Shown here: piece after piece, positions 1-7,913 of the stretch
Position numbering within the stretch: position 1 is the stretch's first letter
How the letters are laid out: the number at the start of each line of letters is the position of its first letter
Origin: GCA-001735895 sp964651385
Lineage (GTDB): Bacteria; Pseudomonadota; Gammaproteobacteria; GCA-001735895
Assembly: GCA_964651385.1 (NCBI GenBank)
Contig: CAZYYM010000003.1
Location: 19,781-83,780, forward strand
Length of the DNA stretch: 64,000 bases
Direction: 5' to 3'
Notes under the pieces: model-generated
The model's input: the letters and a program-made list of their open reading frames with translations, nothing else
Told to the model about the DNA's origin: nothing
The model's database searches: none
Translations under genes and position numbers: made by a program

Positions 1-741
1 AACAGGAATATTAAACGTGTTTCCTGAAAGGACGGTACCAATATAATCTGTACCATTGATAGTGAACCGCACGACATCCCCCGGTGTGGCTTCTCCTCCA
101 ACCGAACCGGAAACATTAATGTTGCCACTCGCCTCGACCTGGTCAACTATGTCATCGGCGGTTATGGGATGAACACTAATGGTCGCAGTAGTCAGGACTG
201 GTGCCTGTATTGTAGATGATGTGGGTTGACCGACATCAGACGCCTGGACCGACTCTACCCCCGATGTAATTATATTGTGGTCATTAAAATTCTTATCGCC
301 CAGCCTGGAATTGCTCTGACTAAAGGGGGTTATTGCGGTTTCGACTTCGCCCTCTTGACCATCTCGGGTATAGACTGAAGCTGTATGCAAAGCACCCAGT
401 CTATCCTGAGATGTTCCGGCAGCAGCAGCTTCAAGTTCGGCCAGATCGATACCATCAACGATTAATTGCTGGAGCTCGGCGAGTTGATCTGCTCGATCAC
501 CGGTATTGTTTTCGAAACTGGCGTAAACTGACTCGTCAAGAAAAACTTCAGCATTCTCACTAACCTGCAATTGCTGACCATTATAGAATTCGATCGATAT
601 ATCGGTATCAATTTCGGTGGTTAGTAAGTCACCTTGATGAATTTTGTCTCCAATCGAAAGTACCTTGATAATACCTTCATTGTTTTTAACTTCTGCACTA
701 CCGGTAAGCTCTACAACGAAACCTATATTTTTTTCGGCCAT
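1..741 (-). CDS. lapA: LapA-like giant adhesin, N-terminal retention module (partial, cut by window edge)
   Basis: The reverse strand is open for 247 codons from an ATG at 741 to the window edge, so only the N-terminus is seen. It begins MAEKNIGFVVELTGSAEV and has the compact retention-module fold pattern of LapA-type adhesins, followed from about residue 185 by the first Ig-like repeat (VTVxP-type start, GNINVSGSVGGEATPGDVV). In this family the folded N-terminus plugs the outer-membrane channel and keeps the adhesin on the cell surface until LapG cuts after a di-alanine. A run of four alanines followed by Gly (EAAAAGT, residues 104-110) sits where the P. fluorescens LapA site lies (about residue 108). 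The lap secretion and control genes lie directly upstream on the same strand, which fixes the assignment. Length and repeat content of the rest are unknown. Confidence 0.9.
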   Translation of the reverse strand, partial: MAEKNIGFVVELTGSAEVKNNEGIIKVLSIGDKIHQGDLLTTEIDTDISIEFYNGQQLQVSENAEVFLDESVYASFENNTGDRADQLAELQQLIVDGIDLAELEAAAAGTSQDRLGALHTASVYTRDGQEGEVETAITPFSQSNSRLGDKNFNDHNIITSGVESVQASDVGQPTSSTIQAPVLTTATISVHPITADDIVDQVEASGNINVSGSVGGEATPGDVVRFTINGTDYIGTVLSGNTFNIPV

Positions 742-783
742 GAACAATAAAATTCTATTTAGACTATGTGTATATAGTCCAAA

Positions 784-799
784 ATACCAATCGCGGTAT
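784..799 (-). promoter_or_regulatory. Short inverted repeat upstream of lapA
   Basis: ATACC and GGTAT arms of five bases flank a six-base centre, 43 to 58 bases upstream of the lapA start. It lies in the only intergenic space before lapA (742-900), so it could be an operator for the neighbouring LuxR-type regulator or part of the promoter. The arms are short and this may be chance. Confidence 0.25.
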
Positions 800-900
800 C
801 ATACTAAAGTCGCAGGAAAAGGGTAAATGATGCCGATTTGAGAACTTCATCACACCATTTAAGGCATTCAAAACAATTACACAGATGTAACTGAATAAGC

Positions 901-1494
901 TTATTTGAGGTATAGGACTAGTGCGACCCGGTCTTTCAGTCCAAGCTTAACGAATATGTTGGTGAGATGGGTTTTTACGGTGCGCTCAGAAATCCTGAAA
1001 CGGGCAGCGATATTCCGGTTAGACATGCCTTCTGAAACGGCCATGGCAACTTCTCTTTCCCGTTTGGTTAGCATTTGCAATAATGCATTGACGTCCTTAA
1101 CTTTGATCGATTGTTGAGCGAGTTTAAATGTTTGTGCCAGCATTTGGGGTGGAAACCAGCTGTGTCCGTTTTCCAGCAATTGCAGCATTTGCTGGTAGTT
1201 GGCGGCTTGCATATAACTGTTACAATAGGCCTGCGCGCCGGCTTCGACATACTCGAGCATTTCTCTAATATTCGGACGGTCAGAGCAGATACCGACAACG
1301 CAATGCTGTTTTTCAGATTCTTCTTTTATCCAATCAATACAGCCAAATTCAAGTGAAGTACTATGCATTAGATAAATTTGATTCGAATCGAGTTTCGATA
1401 CCTCTCTAACCGAGTGAAGACTAAATGGGACGTCAAGCGCTTTATCAAGGTGATTTCGAAAAGACTTCGAAGAGGAATAAACCTGCAAGCTCAT
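901..1494 (-). CDS. LuxR/NarL-type regulator with degenerate receiver, in lap operon
   Basis: A 197-residue protein with a C-terminal LuxR/NarL DNA-binding domain (about residues 135-197; LTKREREVAMAVSEGMSNRN, then ISERTVKTHLTNIF). The N-terminal 120 residues look like a response-regulator receiver, but the usual phospho-acceptor Asp is absent: the corresponding strand reads IYLMHSTS. It may therefore act without phosphorylation or bind another signal. The start ATG overlaps the lapC stop by one base (TAATG), so the two are translationally coupled, and it lies directly before lapA. It is plausibly the transcriptional regulator of the adhesin or of the whole lap cluster. The DNA-binding assignment is secure; the target is inferred from position. 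Confidence 0.85.
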   Translation of the reverse strand: MSLQVYSSSKSFRNHLDKALDVPFSLHSVREVSKLDSNQIYLMHSTSLEFGCIDWIKEESEKQHCVVGICSDRPNIREMLEYVEAGAQAYCNSYMQAANYQQMLQLLENGHSWFPPQMLAQTFKLAQQSIKVKDVNALLQMLTKREREVAMAVSEGMSNRNIAARFRISERTVKTHLTNIFVKLGLKDRVALVLYLK

Positions 1495-2864
1495 TAACGT
1501 TCCCTTAGCGCCTTATCCAGCCCCCGGTGAACCGGGTCCAAGAGGAAATCCAGTATCGTTTTCTTCGAGGTGATAATGTCCGCCTCGACAGTCATACCAA
1601 CTTTAACAGGCAGTTTCTGACTTTCGTGTCCTATATAATCTTTTAAGGGTTTGATTCGAACCACGAAAAAACTCTCACCATTTTCATTGATAATAGTATC
1701 GGCACTGACAAATAAAACTTCACCCTGCAAACTGCCGTGAATGGCAAAATCATAGGCTGAAAACTTCAATCGTGCTGGCTGACCAATATGAATAGAGGCT
1801 ATATCGGCTGGTTTTATTTCTATTTCAATTAACAGTGAATCTTCTTGTGGCACGATTTCGACTACATCGTCCCCAGGACTGATAACACCCCCGATGGAAT
1901 TGGTATTAAGACGTTTGACGATACCGCGTACCGGCGATCGCAAAGTCGTACGCCTGACACGGTCTTTTAGGGCAGTTTGTGTTTCGCGGATGCGATCAAT
2001 CTCCGCGTAGACTTCATTTAGCTCCTTTTTTGCCTTGTTCTGAAAATCAAGTTGTTCCTTCTGTTTCTTGAAATGCGCTTCTTCAATAACCGACCGCAGG
2101 CGGGGAATCGAAAGTTGCACAGCTTCCAGACCTCCCTCCATTTCGGCTTCACGTTGTTGCAGTTGTAAAAATTCGACTTCACTGATTATGCCACGCTCCT
2201 TTAGTGGTTGCTTAATTCTGATTTCCTTTTTAATTAGATCGAGAGAGCGGTTAATTTGCCGAGCTTTTGAATCAGCCTCTTCCAGCGCGCTTTGCTGCTG
2301 ATTAATCTGCTCTTCGAGAATACTCAGGCTTTCGTTAAGCTGTTGTAAATTGGAATCATACAGGCTTTTTTCCGATTTATTTAAACGCGGTGATTGCGCA
2401 CTTACTTCCTCATTAGCGACAAAATTAGAGCCGAATGCCTCGGCATTCAATCGAGTCGAACGGGCGAGTAATTCAAGATAAAGCAATCGATTTTCTTCAA
2501 ACGAACTTGAGAATGCGATATCGCTAATTTTAACCAGCGACTGGCCAGCATCAACCGATTGTCCCTCTCGAACCAGAATTTCAGAAACAACACCGCCCTC
2601 CAGGCTCTGTACGAGTTGTACCTGGCTGGCCGGTGTCACCTTTCCGCTGCCACGGATTACGACATCAATTTCAGCCCAGCTCATCCAGATGATGGCCGTA
2701 AGCACAAATAATGCAATTAATAAAACGACAAAGTTTAGATAGCGGGGAGAGCGATGCACCACCGCAGCCGACAGGCTTTGCATATAGACATGATCACTTT
2801 TTCCATAAGCCCCAAGCTGAGTTGCATCTTCCAGATTAGTTACATCCTCGGTATGGTTATTCAT
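1494..2864 (-). CDS. lapC: Type I secretion membrane fusion protein, HlyD/LapC family
   Basis: Periplasmic adaptor linking the inner-membrane ABC exporter LapB to the TolC-like channel LapE for export of the LapA-type adhesin. One transmembrane helix lies at about residues 43-65, followed by a lipoyl-type half motif (GSGKVTPASQVQLVQSLEGG), a long coiled coil (about residues 130-290) and a beta-barrel C-terminal part ending near VEADIITSKKTILDFLL, all typical of the HlyD family; the length, about 456 residues, is normal. I chose the ATG at 2864, preceded by an AGGG box and overlapping the lapB stop by eight bases; a GTG two codons upstream is the alternative. The gene sits between lapB and the regulator in one operon. 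Confidence 0.92.
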   Translation of the reverse strand: MNNHTEDVTNLEDATQLGAYGKSDHVYMQSLSAAVVHRSPRYLNFVVLLIALFVLTAIIWMSWAEIDVVIRGSGKVTPASQVQLVQSLEGGVVSEILVREGQSVDAGQSLVKISDIAFSSSFEENRLLYLELLARSTRLNAEAFGSNFVANEEVSAQSPRLNKSEKSLYDSNLQQLNESLSILEEQINQQQSALEEADSKARQINRSLDLIKKEIRIKQPLKERGIISEVEFLQLQQREAEMEGGLEAVQLSIPRLRSVIEEAHFKKQKEQLDFQNKAKKELNEVYAEIDRIRETQTALKDRVRRTTLRSPVRGIVKRLNTNSIGGVISPGDDVVEIVPQEDSLLIEIEIKPADIASIHIGQPARLKFSAYDFAIHGSLQGEVLFVSADTIINENGESFFVVRIKPLKDYIGHESQKLPVKVGMTVEADIITSKKTILDFLLDPVHRGLDKALRER

Positions 2865-5013
2865 TACCACTACCCTTTAACGCATCAATAACTTCCTGTT
2901 TCGGGCCATCCATGACCAGACGACCATCATCAATAACGATTAAACGTTCTACCAGATCGAGCATTGGCGCTTTGTGGGTTACCAGCAATAAAGTTTTGTC
3001 ACGGGTATAATCATATAAGCGATTTTTAACCAGCGACTCAGTGGTGTTATCAAAACTATTGGTCGGTTCGTCCAGAATAAGAATTGGTTCATTGAGCAGA
3101 ATCGATCGACCCAATGCAATTGCCTGGCGCTGTCCACCCGATAGATACCCACCTTGCTCACCGACATCAGTATCAAATCCCTGGGGTAGCTTATTAACGA
3201 ATAAGTCGACGCCACTGATATTCGCGGAACGCAGTAGCCTTTCATCATTAATCTGCATGTCTTTAAAGGCCAGGTTATCTCGAATCGAACCTCGAATCAG
3301 CTCTATGTCCTGCGATAGATAACCGACATGATGACGCAGGTCGGCCGGATCAATTTGGTTGATATCGATATTGTCAATGCCGATATTGCCTTCAGTTGCC
3401 TGATAAAGCCCAACAATAAGTTTTAAGATACTGGATTTTCCAGAGCCTACTTTACCGATCAATCCGACATGCTCACCAGGTTTGATATCAAAACTAATTT
3501 CGGATAAAGATGCCTTGCTTGATTCGGGGTAACTAAAATCGACATTTTTGAAAGCAATTCTTCCGTCAAATACCGGGCGTCGTACAAAACCCTTGCCGTC
3601 GGGCCTCTCTACCGGTTGATTCATTAAGTCATTCAACGATTGGTAAGCCGTTCTGGTTTGCTCGAAACTGGTGATCAGCGATGCGATCTGCCCCATCGGT
3701 GCGACAGCTCGAGAGGACAACATAACCACGGCAATGAGACCGCCCAGCGACAGTTCGAGACCTGCAATACGATAAATACCGGCAACAACAAGGCTGACCG
3801 TTGTCAACTGAACGAGCAGGCTGGTAACCACGGAAATAGACGACGACAGCATACGAGCGCGCATCGATTTATTAGCAATACTACCTGATGACTCCTCCCA
3901 GACCCATTGCGAATAATTAAATGCGCCAAGTGTCTTGATTGTTTTTATTGCGCTCAGCGTTTCAATTAAATGTGCATTCTTATTGGCAGTAGCTTCGTAA
4001 GTCGATTCGACACTCTCCTTTAGTGGTCTAATTAATATAAAACTGTAAATCAGAATGATTAACATGGTGATGATTGGCACTGCAACCATGGGACCACCAA
4101 TGAAAAATACAACTACCAGAAAGATGACTGAAAAAGGAATATCGACCAGCGTGGCAATCGTCGTCGCGGTGAAAAAGCCCCGGATGCTTTCGAATTCCCG
4201 GAGTTTGCTGGCAAATGCACCAATGCTTTTCGGCCAATGATCCATTTTTAAATTCATTGTTTGCGAAAAGATGATTGACGACATAATGATATCGCTCTTT
4301 TTACCCGCTATTTCGAGCAAATAATTACGCACGAAGCGTAGTACGGTATCAAACAAATAAACCACGAGAATACCAATAGCCAGCACCCATAGTGTTTCGA
4401 TTGCATCATTCGGAACAACCTTATCGTAAACGTTCATGGTGAACAGCGGTGTTGCCAGAATAAACAAATTAATCAAAATAGAGGACAATAAAACACTGGC
4501 AAAAATCTCTTTCGATTTGGCCAGTGTGCCCCAGAACCAGTGGTCGTTCTCCTGTTTGAGCGCTTTGTGCTGCTTATCCTTAGATTTAGCCTGCAATTCT
4601 CGTTTCAAAAGAAAGGCATAACCAAGATATTCTTTTTCGAGCTGGGGTAACTCAAGCCATTCCTCACCCTCTCCTATTTCGGGTAATATTACCTTGGCAC
4701 GTTTATTTTTCCGGTCGATATTCTCCAGAATGCAGGCATTGCCGTTTCTCAGCACCAGAATACAGGGTAATAAAAGTCGCGATAAACTAGGCAGTTTACG
4801 ATGAATAAGGCGACTGGCGAATCCAGCACGACTGGCAACCCGAGAAAATAGACCCTTTGGGCTATCGATGCTGAACAGTTCAGGCCCGTTTGTCCCTGGT
4901 TTAACCGGTAATCCAGCGATCAGGGCATCGACACTCACCGGACGACTGTGCAGTTTAGCGAAGATCACCAGGCATTCGAGCAGTGGGTCATATTGGTGAT
5001 GCGGGTCAATCAT
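2857..5013 (-). CDS. lapB: Type I secretion ABC transporter with C39-like domain, LapB family
   Basis: ATP-driven inner-membrane exporter of the LapA-type adhesin. The 718 residues divide into an N-terminal C39-peptidase-like domain (about 1-140) without the catalytic Cys-His arrangement, hence a non-cleaving docking domain as in RTX exporters, a six-helix membrane domain (about 165-440) and a nucleotide-binding domain. The last has Walker A GKVGSGKSS, signature LSGGQRQ, Walker B ILILDEPT and the H-loop (LLVTHK). It overlaps lapC by eight bases. The 156 bases between it and lapD hold no gene; a weak CTGAAA/TTTCAG hairpin at 5089-5107 is the only structure seen there. Confidence 0.95.
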   Translation of the reverse strand: MIDPHHQYDPLLECLVIFAKLHSRPVSVDALIAGLPVKPGTNGPELFSIDSPKGLFSRVASRAGFASRLIHRKLPSLSRLLLPCILVLRNGNACILENIDRKNKRAKVILPEIGEGEEWLELPQLEKEYLGYAFLLKRELQAKSKDKQHKALKQENDHWFWGTLAKSKEIFASVLLSSILINLFILATPLFTMNVYDKVVPNDAIETLWVLAIGILVVYLFDTVLRFVRNYLLEIAGKKSDIIMSSIIFSQTMNLKMDHWPKSIGAFASKLREFESIRGFFTATTIATLVDIPFSVIFLVVVFFIGGPMVAVPIITMLIILIYSFILIRPLKESVESTYEATANKNAHLIETLSAIKTIKTLGAFNYSQWVWEESSGSIANKSMRARMLSSSISVVTSLLVQLTTVSLVVAGIYRIAGLELSLGGLIAVVMLSSRAVAPMGQIASLITSFEQTRTAYQSLNDLMNQPVERPDGKGFVRRPVFDGRIAFKNVDFSYPESSKASLSEISFDIKPGEHVGLIGKVGSGKSSILKLIVGLYQATEGNIGIDNIDINQIDPADLRHHVGYLSQDIELIRGSIRDNLAFKDMQINDERLLRSANISGVDLFVNKLPQGFDTDVGEQGGYLSGGQRQAIALGRSILLNEPILILDEPTNSFDNTTESLVKNRLYDYTRDKTLLLVTHKAPMLDLVERLIVIDDGRLVMDGPKQEVIDALKGSGNE

Positions 5014-5169
5014 CTGTGGGCAAACCTGTACTCTATTTCCATTGATAATATGGATACTAAATGGTCATTTTTAGCTGGTTGCAAAAGCCTGAAACATCTT
5101 CTTTCAGAATATATTGTAGAGCTAAATGAAATAATTGTAAGCAGCACATTATTAGTAATTTATTGGTGT

Positions 5170-7095
5170 TTATATTACTTCAGGCTCGTCTAAATAATTA
5201 CCCTGCATAATATCAATTCCAAGCTTTAGCAGTTCGTCGTAAAGTTGCCTTGAATCCACTCCAACAGCAATGATTCGAATATCAAGCGTATCAGTCATAG
5301 TTTTCAAGGCCTGAAAAGCCGACAACATCTCACTGCTATTCATGCCTTTCAGGGTTGTTGCATTAATCTTCGCATAGTTAAATTGCGCCGACTGCAGCAG
5401 TTGCAAAGACTGTCCAAAATCGAGATTGTCGACGCCAAATTGTTGCCCGTGGCGTCTTACCCGATCCGATATTTGCGTACACATTAACGAGTGATGCAAT
5501 AAAACGTGATGACTGGCTTCGACGCACAATTGACTCCCCTTGTTCTGGCATTCAATCAGTAATTGATTAAACTCTTCCTGTAAATCTGCATGTTCAAAAA
5601 ATGCAACACTGAGATTGATTGCCATTGGCACAGACTGACCCACCTTAATGTTTTCTCTAACCAACCGAAAAACCACTTTATCAATTTGCAGGGCCATACC
5701 AAGACTAGACGCGATCGGCATGAAAGCTGATGCAGGTATTTCCTGACCCTGCTGATTTCGAGTCCTTACAAACAATTCCCTCTGATATTTTTCAAAATTT
5801 CGATCCAGTGCCAACTGACCAACCAGAAACAGGCGATCTGAAAAAATAATGTCGTCTAACCAAGCGCGCCACTGCATTTTTCCCTGGGGCAAAGAGAGAT
5901 CGGTAGAAGTGTTACTAATGATGCTATAGGGCCCTTCGTTAACCGCCTGAGTCAGGCAGTAATCGCTTTCCGACAACAGTAACCCGAGCTTAGAACCCGT
6001 ATTTATAGTTGATACCGCGGCAACCAGATATATCTCCGATAGTGTATCTTCAAGGTCGGTGTTGGATTTAAAACTCAGATACAGGTTCCTGATAAAAGAA
6101 ACGACGGCGTCTTCTTCTCTGGAAATTAAAAATGCGAATTCATCATTACTGATCCGCGCAGTATTTTCGGCTCTAACCCCTCCCTGAGTTTCCCCCATTA
6201 AAGCGGCTAAAGTTATAATTAAACTGTCGGAAACACGGTAGCCCTGCCGGTCTCGTAGCTGATCGAAATTGATCACTTTAATCATACCCAGACAACCGTG
6301 GAATGAAGATTCCTCCGATATTGATTGTTGTATTTGGTCAAGCATATATCGACGATTACCCAAACCGCTAAGTTTGTCGTGATATAATAATTCCTGATAC
6401 CGGGCAAGCGTCTTTTCCTGCTCGACAAATACGCCCTTGACCTTTGAAATCATACGATTCATGGCCTCCACAACCCGTTTCAATTCTACCGTTTTAGGTA
6501 AGGTGGATTGGTGAACAAACTGATTACGATGAATAGCATCTGCTTGTTCTTTGACACGTCGCAAAGGCATTAACAAGTAGTGCAATACTATCCAGAGCAA
6601 CAGAATGGCCCCGATTAATAACACCGCAAACCATTTCAGGGTTGATACCAGCGTATCGTACAAACCACTATAGGCAAACCCGGGGTGAAGGCTCAGTGTC
6701 AGCTCGCCTAACTGTGTCCAGCCATTCATTACCTGTGTATGGCCTTCTGCCGCCCCTAAAGGCACCATTTTTAAAAACCAGTCGGGTACATCCTCGAGCA
6801 GCAATTGCTGGTTTTTCTGGTGAATGACCTTTCCATCAACCGATACGAGTTTAATATAGCTATAGTAACCACTATCGAATACCGAATTAAACAGCGCTTC
6901 AAGTGTCGCGGGATCGTTCCCGTTGGGCAGATTACCTATCGCAATGCCAAGCGTTGTGGCCATGTCCTGGGCGCTGCTTTGCAACTGCCCTTGTAAAAAA
7001 CTAGCAGTTCGCCTGAAGTCGTTCAGCATAATTATGCTAGCCAGAAGTAAAAAAGTGACTGTAACTAACAATGCAATTTGTTTGAATAAGGTCAT
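5170..7095 (-). CDS. lapD: LapD-like c-di-GMP receptor (periplasmic domain, HAMP, degenerate GGDEF and EAL)
   Basis: Inside-out signalling receptor: with c-di-GMP bound to its EAL-like domain it holds LapG at its periplasmic domain and so protects the adhesin from cleavage. The order is TM1 (about 6-25), a periplasmic output domain (26-150), TM2 (151-172), HAMP (172-225), GGDEF-like (235-395) and EAL-like (405-641). Both enzymatic motifs are broken: the GGDEF signature reads SNDEF (316-320), and the EAL position reads ELF (440-442). This is what is expected of a receptor rather than an enzyme. The start ATG overlaps the lapG stop (ATGA), so lapG and lapD are coupled. The 641-residue length fits the family. 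Confidence 0.95.
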   Translation of the reverse strand: MTLFKQIALLVTVTFLLLASIIMLNDFRRTASFLQGQLQSSAQDMATTLGIAIGNLPNGNDPATLEALFNSVFDSGYYSYIKLVSVDGKVIHQKNQQLLLEDVPDWFLKMVPLGAAEGHTQVMNGWTQLGELTLSLHPGFAYSGLYDTLVSTLKWFAVLLIGAILLLWIVLHYLLMPLRRVKEQADAIHRNQFVHQSTLPKTVELKRVVEAMNRMISKVKGVFVEQEKTLARYQELLYHDKLSGLGNRRYMLDQIQQSISEESSFHGCLGMIKVINFDQLRDRQGYRVSDSLIITLAALMGETQGGVRAENTARISNDEFAFLISREEDAVVSFIRNLYLSFKSNTDLEDTLSEIYLVAAVSTINTGSKLGLLLSESDYCLTQAVNEGPYSIISNTSTDLSLPQGKMQWRAWLDDIIFSDRLFLVGQLALDRNFEKYQRELFVRTRNQQGQEIPASAFMPIASSLGMALQIDKVVFRLVRENIKVGQSVPMAINLSVAFFEHADLQEEFNQLLIECQNKGSQLCVEASHHVLLHHSLMCTQISDRVRRHGQQFGVDNLDFGQSLQLLQSAQFNYAKINATTLKGMNSSEMLSAFQALKTMTDTLDIRIIAVGVDSRQLYDELLKLGIDIMQGNYLDEPEVI

Positions 7096-7745
7096 CGTTT
7101 TTCCTTTTTAATATCAGAAAGGAGCTTTTGCCACTTACTGTTTTTGATTTTATCAGTTGGTAGCGATTTACCCAGACCCGCCGAAGCATTCGAAAGAAAC
7201 AGCGAATTGGCGTTAAAGCTATAAACAGGTAAGAGATCTTTGCGTTTACTGGCCTCGAGAATTCTCGGGTTATAATTATCCAGTACCAGAGGGATACTAG
7301 TCGGTGTTTTAAAGTAACTTAGGACCATATGGGCAATATTCTGATTTAAAGCCTTAACGTATGTCAGGTATAGTCGATTGTCCGGCACACCAAGTTTGCG
7401 TAGTGAAAAGTACTTTGCAACAACAAAGTCTTCGCAATCTCCCTGATTAGTACCAATGAATTCCTGAGGCGTTTCCCAGTAGTCTCTAACACCCCATAGA
7501 TCGATATCCTCTCTATAGTGAAACTGATTAAAAAAACGGTTTACTTCTTTCAGTTGGGTATCAATCGATTCGTTTTGTAATTCTGCAAGCAACTGATTAA
7601 GCGCCTGTCCGCGTCGATAAGCATCTGAGGAATAACTGTTTTTTAGCTGCGTGAGCATCTCCTGAGTTACTAAAGGTGTCGCAGATTGTCCTGAAACTAC
7701 TAACGGTAAAGCAATACTACAAAAGATAAATAGACATAACCTCAT
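7092..7745 (-). CDS. lapG: Periplasmic cysteine protease LapG (BTLCP family)
   Basis: Calcium-dependent transglutaminase-like protease that cuts the LapA N-terminus and releases the adhesin when LapD lets go of it. A signal peptide covers about residues 1-20. The catalytic triad is visible as C104 (in GDCED), H139 (AHMVL) and D156 (LDNYN), with 35- and 17-residue spacing matching known LapG proteins as I remember them. The acidic residues around C104 fit the calcium site. The 217-residue length is normal. It lies between lapE and lapD and is coupled to lapD. The 168 bases between it and lapE hold no gene. Confidence 0.95.
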   Translation of the reverse strand: MRLCLFIFCSIALPLVVSGQSATPLVTQEMLTQLKNSYSSDAYRRGQALNQLLAELQNESIDTQLKEVNRFFNQFHYREDIDLWGVRDYWETPQEFIGTNQGDCEDFVVAKYFSLRKLGVPDNRLYLTYVKALNQNIAHMVLSYFKTPTSIPLVLDNYNPRILEASKRKDLLPVYSFNANSLFLSNASAGLGKSLPTDKIKNSKWQKLLSDIKKEKR

Positions 7746-7913
7746 GAGCAGTATTCTCTGAGAAGAATATCAATCCCCCGACGGATCGTTCTGTAGAGAA
7801 TAAATTGAGGCTCTTTAGATTGTTGGTTAGGTCTGAGCGTCAATGAGTAAAACCGGAAAAAAAGTCTATCTTTGAGTGTCGACTATTCAACTGTTTTAAC
7901 CCTAGATGCCAGG

